Part shown: positions 48,257-56,977 of the stretch, piece by piece | Layout: the number at the start of each line of letters is the position of its first letter | Numbering within the stretch: position 1 is the first letter of the stretch | Assembly: GCF_029690045.1 (NCBI RefSeq) | Contig: NZ_CP121464.1 | Coordinates: 2,790,001 to 2,854,000, forward strand | DNA: 64,000 nt | DNA from: Janthinobacterium rivuli | GTDB lineage: Bacteria > Pseudomonadota > Gammaproteobacteria > Burkholderiales > Burkholderiaceae_D | Direction: 5' to 3' | Notes under the pieces: model-generated | What the model was told of the DNA's origin: nothing | The model's database searches: none | What the model saw: the letters and a program-made list of their open reading frames with translations, nothing else | Translations under genes and position numbers: made by a program

Positions 48257-49771
48257 ATGAACCAAGCCCTCACCCAAATCCCCGCCATCCCCCTGCACAT
48301 CGCCGGCAAGCACCACGCTTCGACCAGCACGGAATGGCGTGACGTCATCAACCCGGCCACACAGGAAATCGTCGCCAAGGTGCCGTTTTCCACGCCGGAC
48401 GAAGTCAACCTGGCCGTCGCCACGGCCAAGGAAGCGTTTAAAACCTGGCGGAATACCCCGCTGGCCGCGCGCATGCGCATCATGCTCAAGTACCAGCACC
48501 TGATCCGTGAAAACATCGGTACTTTGGCCGAACTGATCACGCGCGAACACGGCAAGACCTTGCCGGACGCGGAAGGGGAGGTGATGCGCGGCCTGGAAGT
48601 GGTGGAACACGCGTGCTCGATTGCCACCCTGCAGCTGGGCGAGATCGCGGAAAACGCGGCCACCGGCGTCGATGTCTACAATATCTACCAGCCGCTTGGT
48701 GTGGGCGCCGGCATCACGGCCTTCAATTTCCCCGTCATGCTGCCGTGCTTCATGTTCCCCATCGCCATCGCCTGCGGCAATACGTTTGTGCTGAAACCGT
48801 CGGAGCAGGATCCGTCCTCGTCGATGTACCTGGTCGAACTGATGTACCAGGCGGGCTTGCCGGCCGGCGTGCTGAACGTCGTGCATGGCGGCGCCGACGT
48901 CGTCAACATGCTGTGCGACCATCCCGACATCAAGGCCGTTTCCTTCATCGGCTCCACCCATGTGGGCACGCATGTGTACCGCCGCGCCAGCGAATCGGGC
49001 AAGCGCGCGCAATCGATGATGGGCGCGAAAAACCATTGCGTCGTGCTGGCCGACGCCAACAAGGAGCAGGCGATCAATAACCTGATCGGCGCGGCGTTCG
49101 GCGCGGCCGGCCAGCGCTGCATGGCCAATTCCGTCGTGGTGCTGGTGGGCGAGGCGCGCTCCTGGCTGCCGGAAATCGTCGCCCGCTCGCAAGCGCTGAA
49201 AGTGGGGCCGGGCAGCGACCGCGATGCCGACCTGGGGCCGATGGTGTCGAAAGCGGCCATGCAGCGGGCGGAAAAATTGATACAGGCGGGCGTGGACGAA
49301 GGCGCGCAGCTGCTGCTCGATGGCCGCGGTCACAAGGTGGCCGGCTATGAGGGCGGCAACTTCATGGGCCCGACGATCTTTTCGAAGGTGGCGGCATCGA
49401 ACTCCGTCTACACGCAGGAAATCTTTGGCCCCGCCATGTGCGTGGTCGAGACGGACACGCTGGACCAGGCCATCGCCTTCATCAACGCCAACCCGAACGG
49501 TAATGGCACCTCGATCTTCACATCGTCCGGCTGGGCGGGGCGCAAGTTCCAGAACGAGATCGACGTGGGGCAGGTGGGCATCAACGTGGCCATTCCCGTG
49601 CCCGTCGCCTATTTCAGTTTTACGGGGTCGCGCGCGTCGAAACTGGGCGATCTGGGCCCGAACGGCAAGCAAGCCTTGTACTTCTGGACGCAGACCAAGA
49701 CCGTCACGGCGCGCTGGTTCGCCCCGGACGATGGCGGCAGCGGCGTCAATACCACCATCTCGATGAAATAA
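48257..49771 (+). CDS. mmsA: CoA-acylating methylmalonate-semialdehyde dehydrogenase
   Basis: MmsA oxidises methylmalonate semialdehyde to propionyl-CoA with NAD and CoA in valine (and thymine/inositol) breakdown. The 504 residues show the aldehyde-dehydrogenase fold with the catalytic Cys in GAAGQRCMANS near residue 288, the family signature FNFPVMLPCFMFPIA, SFIGSTHVG and YTQEIFGP. The Met-rich FPVMLP..MFP region favours MmsA over other aldehyde dehydrogenases. GGAG precedes the ATG at 48257. mmsB begins 10 bases after the stop. Confidence 0.93.
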   Translation: MNQALTQIPAIPLHIAGKHHASTSTEWRDVINPATQEIVAKVPFSTPDEVNLAVATAKEAFKTWRNTPLAARMRIMLKYQHLIRENIGTLAELITREHGKTLPDAEGEVMRGLEVVEHACSIATLQLGEIAENAATGVDVYNIYQPLGVGAGITAFNFPVMLPCFMFPIAIACGNTFVLKPSEQDPSSSMYLVELMYQAGLPAGVLNVVHGGADVVNMLCDHPDIKAVSFIGSTHVGTHVYRRASESGKRAQSMMGAKNHCVVLADANKEQAINNLIGAAFGAAGQRCMANSVVVLVGEARSWLPEIVARSQALKVGPGSDRDADLGPMVSKAAMQRAEKLIQAGVDEGAQLLLDGRGHKVAGYEGGNFMGPTIFSKVAASNSVYTQEIFGPAMCVVETDTLDQAIAFINANPNGNGTSIFTSSGWAGRKFQNEIDVGQVGINVAIPVPVAYFSFTGSRASKLGDLGPNGKQALYFWTQTKTVTARWFAPDDGGSGVNTTISMK

Positions 49772-49780
49772 GGGGCTGCC

Positions 49781-50674
49781 ATGGCGACCAATATCGTTTT
49801 CATCGGCCTGGGGAACATGGGCTTGCCCATGGCGCAAAACCTCGTGCGGGCCGGCTATGCGGTGACGGGTTTTGACCTGGTGCCCGCCAGCGTGCGGCAA
49901 TTCGCCGACGGCGGCGGCCTGGTGTCCGATGACCAGGCGGCTGCGATTGGCCAAGCCGACATCGTCTTCACCATGCTGCCGGCCAGCCGGCATGTTCTCG
50001 GCGCGTACCTTGGAGACGCGGGCATTCTGGCGCAGGCGCGGCCCGGCACCCTGCTGATCGACTGTTCGACGATTTCCACCGAGGCGGCGCGCCAGGTGGG
50101 CCGCGCGGCGCAGGAGAAGGGCTTGCCCATGCTGGACGCGCCCGTCTCGGGCGGCACGGCGGGCGCCACCAACGGCACCCTGACCTTCATGGTGGGCGGC
50201 GAAGAATCCGCGCTGGCGGCGGCGCGGCCTTATCTGGACGTCATGGGCAAGGCGGTTTTCCACGCGGGCGGCTCGGGCTGCGGCCAGACGGTCAAGATCT
50301 GCAACAACATGCTGCTGGGGATACTGATGATCGGCACCAGCGAAGCGATCCGCCTGGGCGTGGCCAATGGCCTGGACCCGAAGGTGGTGTCGGACGTGAT
50401 GGCGAAAAGCTCGGGTCGCAACTGGACCCTGGACGTGTACAACCCGTGTCCCGGCGTGGCCGAAAACGTGCCCGCATCGCGCGGCTACACGGGCGGCTTC
50501 GGCGTCGATTTGATGCTGAAAGACCTGGGGCTGGCCGTGGAAAGCGCGCTGGCCAGCGGAGCGAGTGTGCCGCTGGGCGCCTTGTCGCGCAATTTGTATA
50601 GTTTGCACAGCAAGGCGGGATCAGGCGCGCTGGATTTTTCCAGCATTTATCAGCTATTGGGTGATAAAACTTAA
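49781..50674 (+). CDS. mmsB: 3-Hydroxyisobutyrate dehydrogenase
   Basis: MmsB oxidises 3-hydroxyisobutyrate to methylmalonate semialdehyde, the step before MmsA. The 297-residue protein has the NAD-binding GLGNMGLPMAQNL at the start, DAPVSGGTAGATNGTLTFMVGG near residue 118 and the catalytic Lys in GCGQTVKICNNMLLG near residue 170. It is 10 bases after mmsA. Its stop codon shares the palindrome TTAA with the stop of the convergent DUF1090 gene. Confidence 0.94.
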   Translation: MATNIVFIGLGNMGLPMAQNLVRAGYAVTGFDLVPASVRQFADGGGLVSDDQAAAIGQADIVFTMLPASRHVLGAYLGDAGILAQARPGTLLIDCSTISTEAARQVGRAAQEKGLPMLDAPVSGGTAGATNGTLTFMVGGEESALAAARPYLDVMGKAVFHAGGSGCGQTVKICNNMLLGILMIGTSEAIRLGVANGLDPKVVSDVMAKSSGRNWTLDVYNPCPGVAENVPASRGYTGGFGVDLMLKDLGLAVESALASGASVPLGALSRNLYSLHSKAGSGALDFSSIYQLLGDKT

Positions 50675-51060
50675 GGTTGTTGCGCCTGCAGGGCCGCCAA
50701 ATCGGCCCTGGCTTTTTCCAGCTTGCCTTCCAGCTTGGCGATCTTCTTCGGCTGTTTATTCGCTTCCTGGGCCAGGCGCAGCGAACGCTCCGTCTGGTTG
50801 ACCTTCGCCTGCGCCTTGACGATTTTCTTGTTGTGGCGTTCGACCAGGGTGTTGTCGCGGCAGTGGGCGTTGACTTCGTCGAGCGCGCGCGTGAGGCCCG
50901 CGACCTTGTCGGCCAAGCCCTGTTCCTGCGCCAGGCGCAATTCGCTGCGGATGTTTTCGCGCTTGGCGGCGCAGCCGGCCAGCTGGGTGTCTGCGGCGCT
51001 GGCGCCCACGGAGGCCGCGGCGAGCAGCAGGGTCAAGGCGGTGGTGGCGAGGCGGTTCAT
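50671..51060 (-). CDS. DUF1090 periplasmic protein (YqjC-like)
   Basis: The 129-residue protein has a signal peptide (to about residue 22, SVGASA) and the DUF1090 pattern: GCAAKRENIRSELRLAQEQG, NAHCRDNTLVERHNKKI, then a long charged coiled coil (KVNQTERSLRLAQEANKQPKKIAKLEGKLEKARADL). Two cysteines are conserved. Function is unknown. The longer open frame upstream is rejected because the signal peptide begins at 51060. Confidence 0.87.
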   Translation of the reverse strand: MNRLATTALTLLLAAASVGASAADTQLAGCAAKRENIRSELRLAQEQGLADKVAGLTRALDEVNAHCRDNTLVERHNKKIVKAQAKVNQTERSLRLAQEANKQPKKIAKLEGKLEKARADLAALQAQQP

Positions 51061-51194
51061 GGCGTTCCTGTATAAGTGATAAGCTCGTGCAATGTAAGCC
51101 CGCCGGGATGCCCTGTCAAACTTCGCCTGCAGTGCGCGCCTGTCCGGCCGGGCATCGGCTACCATGCGTGTTTTCTTCTTCCCGATACCGCCGC

Positions 51195-52037
51195 ATGCCC
51201 AAGAAATTACTCTGTCTGCTGCCTTTTCTGCTGCCGCTGCCCGTCCTGGCGCAAACTTCGCCCACCTTGCTCGATCTGCAGCTGCTCGCCATCAAGGCAC
51301 GGGCCGATGTGACTACCCATAGCCCGGAAAGCATCGCTGAATTTGCCGAGACCCGGCGGCTGGCGGAAACGGGCGACGTCGAGGCGCAGCTGGAACTGGC
51401 GCGCATGCTGCAGCTGGGCGTGGGTGCGCCGCAAGACACGGCGCAGTCGATGGCCTGGATACGCAAGTCGGCCGAGGGCGGCTATGCGCCGGCGCAAGCG
51501 GCTTTGGGCCTGGCCTATGCCGTGGGCGGCAAGGTGCCGATCGATCGCGTGCAAGGTGAATATTGGCTTCGCAAGGGCGCGGCGCAGGGTGACGCACAGG
51601 CGCAAACCATCCTGGCGCTGGAATTCATCGATGGCGACAGCAGTGCCGAAGAGCAGGCGCTGGCCATCACCTGGCTGAAGGCGGCGGCGAACGAGCAGCA
51701 CTTTGTGCCCGCCTACAATGCGCTGGGCGAGCACCTGATGCGCGCCGCCACCGATGAGCAGGACCGCGGCGAGGCTTTCCACTGGTTTGACCGATCAGCG
51801 CGTGAAAAGGAGCCGGCCGGCATGCGCAACCTGGCCCGCGCACATGAACTGGGCCTGGGCGTGAAACAGTCCGACAAGCTGGCCCTGCTCTGGTACGAAC
51901 GGGCGGGATGGAGCGGCGACGTGCCCGCCATGCGGCGCATGGTCGATGTGTACGTCAACGGCGAACTGGGACAGCAGGCGAATGCCGAAGACGCCGCCGA
52001 ATGGCGCGGCAAATTGGCTGAAAAGGAAAACAAATGA
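51195..52037 (+). CDS. Sel1-repeat secreted protein, first of two
   Basis: The 280-residue protein starts at MPKKLLCLLPFLLPLPVLAQ, a signal peptide. It has about five Sel1-like (TPR-related) repeats such as AQLELARMLQLGVGAPQDTAQSMAWIRKSAEGGYAPAQAALGLAYAVGG and PAGMRNLARAHELGLGVKQSDKLALLWYERAGWSG. Sel1 repeats mediate protein contacts; some regulate envelope or polysaccharide functions. The ATG has a weak ribosome site. The stop overlaps the next gene by 4 bases (ATGA). Confidence 0.85.
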   Translation: MPKKLLCLLPFLLPLPVLAQTSPTLLDLQLLAIKARADVTTHSPESIAEFAETRRLAETGDVEAQLELARMLQLGVGAPQDTAQSMAWIRKSAEGGYAPAQAALGLAYAVGGKVPIDRVQGEYWLRKGAAQGDAQAQTILALEFIDGDSSAEEQALAITWLKAAANEQHFVPAYNALGEHLMRAATDEQDRGEAFHWFDRSAREKEPAGMRNLARAHELGLGVKQSDKLALLWYERAGWSGDVPAMRRMVDVYVNGELGQQANAEDAAEWRGKLAEKENK

Positions 52038-53035
52038 AGACCATGTTGTTCATCTTGAGCCTTGCGTTGGCGCAGCCCGTCCTGGCGCAACAGGCGTCCG
52101 CCAAAGCACCGCGCCAGCATCCGGCGCTGGTGGAATTCGATATGTCCGGCCAGGACGCCATGCGCGCAAAGGTGCAGGCCGTGATCAACCGCCCGGCCGA
52201 CCTGTCGCCGGACAAGGTCGTCGCCTTCGACAAGGCGCGGCTGGCGGCGCAAGCGGAAGATAGCGCCGCGCAGCTGGAGCTGGCGCAGATGCTGCACCAG
52301 GGCGAAGGCACGCCGCGTGACCTTGACGCCGGCCTGGCGTGGCTGCGGAAATCGGCCGAAGGCGGCTACGGCCCGGCGCAGGCTTTCCTGGGTGTGGCCT
52401 ATACCCTGGGCCAGGGCATGGCCATTGACCGCAAGCTGGGCGAATTCTGGTCGCGCAAGGGCGCCGCGCAAGGCGTGGAACTGGCCAATTTCACCGTGGC
52501 CCAGCACTTTGAAAACATCCACAGCAGCCCGGAAGAGCAGGCGCATGCGCTGCACTGGCTGAAGTTCTATGCCGAGAAAGGCTTCATTCCCGCCTACAAT
52601 GAAATCGGCTATCGGCTGATGATGACGGCCAAGGACGAGGCGCAGCGCAAGGAGGCGTTCGGCTGGTACATGAAGTCGGCCAAGGCGCTCGATCCGTCGG
52701 GCTTGAACAATGTCGCGTATTCGTATGAAGTGGGGCAGGGCGTGCCGCGGAGCGACGAGGCGGCCCTGGGCTGGTATGAAATGGCGGCCATCGCCAAAAG
52801 TCCGCCGGGCCAGACGGGTTTTGCGCGGCTGCTGGAGCAGGGCCGCGGCGGGCCGACCCGGCAAGGGCCGGCTCCTGAACCGTTCGCGTTGTATCTGCTG
52901 GCGGCAAAGCAGGGCGACGTGGAGGCCATCGAACGGCTGGTCAAGGTGTACGACAAGGGCGAGCTGGGACAGGCTGCCGACCCCGCGCAGGCCGCACTGT
53001 GGCGCGAAAAGCTCAGGCTGGCCAAGACGCCTTGA
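52034..53035 (+). CDS. Sel1-repeat secreted protein, second of two
   Basis: The 333-residue protein has a signal peptide (MKTMLFILSLALAQPVLAQQ) and Sel1-like repeats similar in order to those of the upstream gene (AQLELAQMLHQGEGTPRDLDAGLAWLRKSAEGGYGPAQAFLGVAYTLGQG; LNNVAYSYEVGQGVPRSDEAALGWYEMA). It overlaps its neighbour by 4 bases, so the pair is co-translated. They look like a tandem duplication. No function is assigned. Confidence 0.85.
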   Translation: MKTMLFILSLALAQPVLAQQASAKAPRQHPALVEFDMSGQDAMRAKVQAVINRPADLSPDKVVAFDKARLAAQAEDSAAQLELAQMLHQGEGTPRDLDAGLAWLRKSAEGGYGPAQAFLGVAYTLGQGMAIDRKLGEFWSRKGAAQGVELANFTVAQHFENIHSSPEEQAHALHWLKFYAEKGFIPAYNEIGYRLMMTAKDEAQRKEAFGWYMKSAKALDPSGLNNVAYSYEVGQGVPRSDEAALGWYEMAAIAKSPPGQTGFARLLEQGRGGPTRQGPAPEPFALYLLAAKQGDVEAIERLVKVYDKGELGQAADPAQAALWREKLRLAKTP

Positions 53036-53071
53036 GCGGGCATGACGGCGCGGAAACGGCATGCTATCATC

Positions 53072-53089
53072 ATTGTTATCGATAACAAT
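53072..53089 (+). promoter_or_regulatory. Perfect 18-bp LacI-type operator
   Basis: ATTGTTATCGATAACAAT is a perfect palindrome with the central CG typical of LacI/GalR/GntR operators. It lies 15 bases before the isomerase start codon, and the LacI-family gene at 55919-56977 is the likely source of the repressor. Confidence 0.85.
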
Positions 53090-53103
53090 ATCATGAGAGA
53101 CCG

Positions 53104-54318
53104 ATGAATCCCGATTTCCGCTCCAAGGCGATGCTCGAAGCGCATATCCTGCACACGATGCACTTTTATCACCCGCGCGCCATTGACCCCAGCGGCGGCT
53201 TTTATCACTTTTTCCTCGACGATGGCACGGTGTACGACGCCAGCACGCGCCACCTGGTCAGCAGCACACGCTTCATCTTCAATTACGCCATGGCGTACCG
53301 CCGTTTCGGCGGCGACGATTACCTGGCGGCCGTGCGCCACGGCGTGGCCTTCTTGCGCGACGCGCACCGCGACCCGGCCACGGGCGGCTACGCCTGGCAA
53401 CTGTCGTGGAAAGACGGCGTCAAGCAGGTGGAAGACGGCGCCAACCACTGCTACGGCCTCGCCTTCGTGCTGCTGGCCTATGCCCACGCCTTGCAGGCGG
53501 GGATGACGGAAGCGCGCGCCTACCTGGACGAAACGTTCGAATTGATGGAGCAGCGTTTCTGGCTGCCCGAACACGGCCTGTATGCGGACGTGGCCAGCGC
53601 CGACTGGTCTGTTCTGGATGGTTACCGTGGCCAGAACGCCAACATGCATGCGTGCGAAGCGATGCTGGCCGCGTTCGAAGCGACGGGCGAAGCGCGCTAT
53701 CTGCACCGCGCCGAAACGCTGGCGCACAACATCACGGTGCGCCAGGCGGGCCTGGCGAACGGCATGATCTGGGAGCACTACACGCCCGACTGGGCCATCG
53801 ACTGGGATTACAACCTGCACGACAAGAGTAATATCTTCCGCCCGTGGGGCTACCAGCCCGGCCACTTCACGGAATGGGCCAAGCTGCTGCTGATCATGGA
53901 GCGCCATGCCAAGTTCATGGCCGGCCCGTCCGACTGGCTGCTGCCGCGCGCGCGCCAATTGTATGACACGGCCCTGGCAAAGGCCTGGGATGGCACGCAT
54001 GGCGGCATCCACTATGGTTTCGGCCCGCACGATGAAATCTGCGATGGCGACAAATACTTCTGGGTGCAGGCGGAAAGCTTCGCCGCGGCCGCCGTGCTGG
54101 CCGCGCGCACCGGGGACGAGGCCTACTGGCACAGCTATGACAAGATCTGGGACTACAGCTGGCAGCACTTCGTCGACCATGAACACGGCGCCTGGTACCG
54201 CATTCTGACGCCCGAGAATGGCAAGATCAGCAAGGAGAAAAGCCCGGCCGGCAAGACCGATTACCACACCATGGGCGCCTGCCATGAAGTGCTGAACGCG
54301 ATTGGCGGTGCGGCATGA
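53104..54318 (+). CDS. AGE-family epimerase/isomerase, probable mannose isomerase
   Basis: The 404-residue protein has the (alpha/alpha)6-barrel pattern of N-acylglucosamine-2-epimerases. Catalytic-type histidines are visible in RHLVSSTRFIFNYA, GANHCYGLAF, NANMHACEA, PGHFTEWAKLL and KTDYHTMGACHEV. The next gene encodes a PfkB-family kinase whose fructokinase role would complete conversion of mannose to fructose-6-phosphate, so a mannose isomerase is the best guess; epimerisation of other sugars remains possible. It is behind an 18-bp LacI-type operator. The stop overlaps the kinase start by 4 bases. Confidence 0.87.
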   Translation: MNPDFRSKAMLEAHILHTMHFYHPRAIDPSGGFYHFFLDDGTVYDASTRHLVSSTRFIFNYAMAYRRFGGDDYLAAVRHGVAFLRDAHRDPATGGYAWQLSWKDGVKQVEDGANHCYGLAFVLLAYAHALQAGMTEARAYLDETFELMEQRFWLPEHGLYADVASADWSVLDGYRGQNANMHACEAMLAAFEATGEARYLHRAETLAHNITVRQAGLANGMIWEHYTPDWAIDWDYNLHDKSNIFRPWGYQPGHFTEWAKLLLIMERHAKFMAGPSDWLLPRARQLYDTALAKAWDGTHGGIHYGFGPHDEICDGDKYFWVQAESFAAAAVLAARTGDEAYWHSYDKIWDYSWQHFVDHEHGAWYRILTPENGKISKEKSPAGKTDYHTMGACHEVLNAIGGAA

Positions 54319-55235
54319 GCACCTCTTTTCCAACTTTTGTGTCGGCCGGCGAGGCGCTGACGGACATGTTGCGCACGGGTGCGGATTCCTGGAGCAGCCA
54401 GGTGGGCGGCTCGACCTGGAATGTGGCGCGCGTGATGGCACGCCTGGGCGTGCCCAGCGCCTTTGCGGGCGCCGTCAGCCTCGACGTCTTTGGCGACGCG
54501 CTGGCGCAAGCGACGGACGTGGCGGGCCTGGACATGCGCTTTTTGCAGCGCCATGCGAAGTCGCCGCTGCTGGCCATCGTGCATGAACTGCATCCACCCA
54601 CATATTACTTCATCGGCGACGACAGCGCCGACCTGCATTTCGACGCGGCGCGCTTGCCGGCCGGCTGGATGCAGGGCGCGCAATGGGTGCATTTCGGCGG
54701 CATCAGCCTGGCGCGCGAACCGCTGGCGGGCAAGCTGGTGGCGCTGGCGCAGGAACTGAAGGCGGCTGGCGTGAAAATCAGCTACGACCCCAACTTCCGC
54801 ATCATGATGGATGAACGCTACGACACTACCCTGCGCCGCATGACGCAGTTGGCCGACGTGATCAAGGTGTCCGATGAAGACCTGGCGGGCCTGTTCCGCC
54901 ACGACGACATCGATGGCGCGTTTGCCATGCTGCGCAGCTGGAATCCGCACGCCATGTATTTATATACGCGCGGCGCGCAGGGCGCGGCCCTGTACCAGGG
55001 CGAACGGACATGGCAGGCGGCGCCGCCCGTCATCGAGGTGGTCGACTCGGTGGGGGCGGGCGACGCCAGCATCGGCGGCCTGCTGTACAGCCTGATGTAC
55101 CGGCCCGACGCCGATGGCGGCCAGCACTTGCGCTTTGCCGTCGCGGCGGGCGCGGGCGCCTGCCTGGCGGCCGGCGGCGCGCCACCTTCGGTGGAACTGG
55201 TGGAATCGCTGGAGGCGCGCACGGTCGTCAGTTAG
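54315..55235 (+). CDS. PfkB-family carbohydrate kinase, probable fructokinase
   Basis: The 306-residue protein opens with FPTFVSAGEALTDML and has GGSTWNVARVMARLG (sugar-binding glycine-rich motif) and the catalytic DSVGAGDASIGGLLY near residue 240 (Asp base in GAGD). The second signature region is VIKVSDEDLAGLF. It is translationally coupled to the isomerase, so fructose is the inferred substrate. Confidence 0.9.
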   Translation: MSTSFPTFVSAGEALTDMLRTGADSWSSQVGGSTWNVARVMARLGVPSAFAGAVSLDVFGDALAQATDVAGLDMRFLQRHAKSPLLAIVHELHPPTYYFIGDDSADLHFDAARLPAGWMQGAQWVHFGGISLAREPLAGKLVALAQELKAAGVKISYDPNFRIMMDERYDTTLRRMTQLADVIKVSDEDLAGLFRHDDIDGAFAMLRSWNPHAMYLYTRGAQGAALYQGERTWQAAPPVIEVVDSVGAGDASIGGLLYSLMYRPDADGGQHLRFAVAAGAGACLAAGGAPPSVELVESLEARTVVS

Positions 55236-55272
55236 GTCAGCAGTTAGGTCAGGCCAGGCCTGATCTGCATCA

Positions 55273-55307
55273 ACAAGGTAGGCACCTTTACGTTCGGCCT
55301 ACCTTGT
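55273..55307. repeat. Inverted repeat after the kinase gene
   Basis: ACAAGGTAGGC (55273-55283) and GCCTACCTTGT (55297-55307) are perfect 11-bp arms with a 13-nt loop. No T-run follows, so it may be an mRNA-stabilising hairpin or a factor-dependent terminator. Confidence 0.7.
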
Positions 55308-55386
55308 CGTAAGCCATGCTCCTACATGGCTATCACAGGGTGCTGTCTAGAATGGGGACTTCATGTGTACAACTGGAGACAACATC

Positions 55387-55899
55387 ATGGCCACCCAATC
55401 ACCTCAGGCAGCTTCCGTTTCCCAAACACAGGCCGGCATGCCGGACATGGACGCGATCGAGCTGCTGACGCAAGACCATCAAACCGTGAAAGAACTGTTC
55501 GAACAGTATGAGGGCCTCAGCGACCGTTCGCTGGCCAGCAAGCGCAAGCTGGCCTTGAAAATCTGTCAGGAACTGAGTAAGCATGCGATGGTGGAAGAAG
55601 AAATTTTCTATCCCGCCGTGCGCGACGCCAGCCGCTCGAATGAAGACTTGATCGACGAAGCCGTCGTCGAACACGCATCGGCGAAGGAGCTGATCGCGCA
55701 AATCGTCGCCATGGCGCCTGGCGAAGACTTGTACGACGCCAAGGTCAAGGTCTTGTCCGAGCAAATCGATCACCACGTGCTGGAAGAAGAGGGCGAGATT
55801 TTCCCGTGTGCGCGCGACGCGGAACTCGACCTGCAAGCCATGGCCAGCCAGATCGCGGCGCGCAAGGCGGAAATCGAACTGCCCGACATGCAGGCTTGA
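55387..55899 (+). CDS. Hemerythrin HHE-domain protein
   Basis: The 170-residue protein has the HHE cation-binding pattern: LLTQDHQTVKELFEQY, LSKHAMVEEEIFYPAV, VEHASAKELI and QIDHHVLEEEGEIFPCA, which supply the His and Glu ligands of a di-iron four-helix bundle. This subgroup is cytosolic and linked to iron, oxygen or stress sensing, though the role is not fixed. GGAGA precedes the ATG. It is convergent with the LacI gene, about 20 bases away. Confidence 0.9.
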   Translation: MATQSPQAASVSQTQAGMPDMDAIELLTQDHQTVKELFEQYEGLSDRSLASKRKLALKICQELSKHAMVEEEIFYPAVRDASRSNEDLIDEAVVEHASAKELIAQIVAMAPGEDLYDAKVKVLSEQIDHHVLEEEGEIFPCARDAELDLQAMASQIAARKAEIELPDMQA

Positions 55900-55918
55900 G
55901 CGTCATGCACGCGCGCGG

Positions 55919-56977
55919 CTAGCGTGCGCGTCCCGTCGACGCCCGTTCCATCAGGGTGAACGCCATCAGATGATGCGTGGCGGGCGACGTTTCTCCTGTA
56001 CGGCGCTGGCGGATTTCGTCGATGACGAGATTGACGGCGGCGCGCGCCATGTCGGCGATGGGCTGGTGGATGGTGGTCAGTTCGGGCCAGACGGTGGTGG
56101 CGACGGGGGTGTCGTCGAAGCCGCACACGCTCAATTCCGCTGGCACCTGCAAGCCCATGCCGTGCGCCACGGCCAGGGTGGCGGCGGCCATGTCGTCGTT
56201 GCTGGCGAAGATGGCGCTCGGGTGCGGTGCTTGCGCCAGCAGCTGGCGTGCCGCGTCGAGTCCCGAGCGATACGTAAAGTAGCCTTGCGCCACCCTGTGC
56301 GGCGGCACCTGCAAACCCGCTTCCCGCATGGCGTCTTCGAAGGCCTGGCGGCGCAGCAGGGCGGGCGTGTGCGCCGGGTCGCCTTCGATGAAGCCGATGT
56401 CGCGGTGGCCCAGTGCGATCAAATGGCGCGTCATGGCCAGCGCCCCTTCGTAGTCGTCGATGCGCACGGCCGAGACGCCGGGCGAGGGACGCGCCGTGGC
56501 CACGGCGATGGCGGGGATGCCCATCTGGTTCAGCTGCGCCAGCACCTGCGGCGAATCGCACAGGGGCGGCGGCACGAGGATGCCGTCCACGCCGGCCGCC
56601 ACCAGGCAATCGATGCCGGCGCGCTGGCTGTCGATGTCTTCGCAGCGTTCGAGCAGCAACTGGCCGCCGCCCTGGCGGCATTGATCCATGGCGCCGACCA
56701 GGAATTCGCTGAGAAAGGCGGCGCTCGGGTTGCTGTACAACAGACCGATGCGCAGGGTGCCCGTGCGGGCCGCCCTGGCCGCCAGGTTGGGCTGGTAGCG
56801 CAGGCTGGCGATCGCCGCCTCGACCTTGTCGCGCGTGGCCGCGCTGACGCTGGTGCGTCCGTTGATCACGCGCGATACCGTCATGGCCGAGACGCCGGCC
56901 ACGCGCGCCACATCATGCACGGTGGCGCCGCTGGACGTATCGGGGGCGGCGTGCGCCGCCTTATTCGAGGTGGCCAC
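55919..56977 (-). CDS. LacI-family transcriptional repressor
   Basis: The 352-residue protein starts at GTG 56977. The DNA-binding domain is VHDVARVAGVSAMTVSRVINGRTSVSAATRDKVEAAIASLRYQPN (about 20-63), with the periplasmic-binding-protein-like effector domain from about 75 on (IGLLYSNPSAAFLSEFLVG, FASNDDMAAATLAVAHGMG, CGFDDTPVATTVWPELTTIHQP). It overlaps the end of the glucokinase/RpiR gene by 17 bases. The palindromic operator at 53072 is the likely target; the effector is presumably a sugar such as mannose or glucose. Confidence 0.93.
   Translation of the reverse strand: MATSNKAAHAAPDTSSGATVHDVARVAGVSAMTVSRVINGRTSVSAATRDKVEAAIASLRYQPNLAARAARTGTLRIGLLYSNPSAAFLSEFLVGAMDQCRQGGGQLLLERCEDIDSQRAGIDCLVAAGVDGILVPPPLCDSPQVLAQLNQMGIPAIAVATARPSPGVSAVRIDDYEGALAMTRHLIALGHRDIGFIEGDPAHTPALLRRQAFEDAMREAGLQVPPHRVAQGYFTYRSGLDAARQLLAQAPHPSAIFASNDDMAAATLAVAHGMGLQVPAELSVCGFDDTPVATTVWPELTTIHQPIADMARAAVNLVIDEIRQRRTGETSPATHHLMAFTLMERASTGRAR

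Noticed and set aside
48242-50608. 788-codon minus-strand open frame across mmsA and mmsB
   Set aside because: Both mmsA and mmsB are clear enzymes on the plus strand; the opposite frame has low-complexity His/Arg/Gln composition and no motif.
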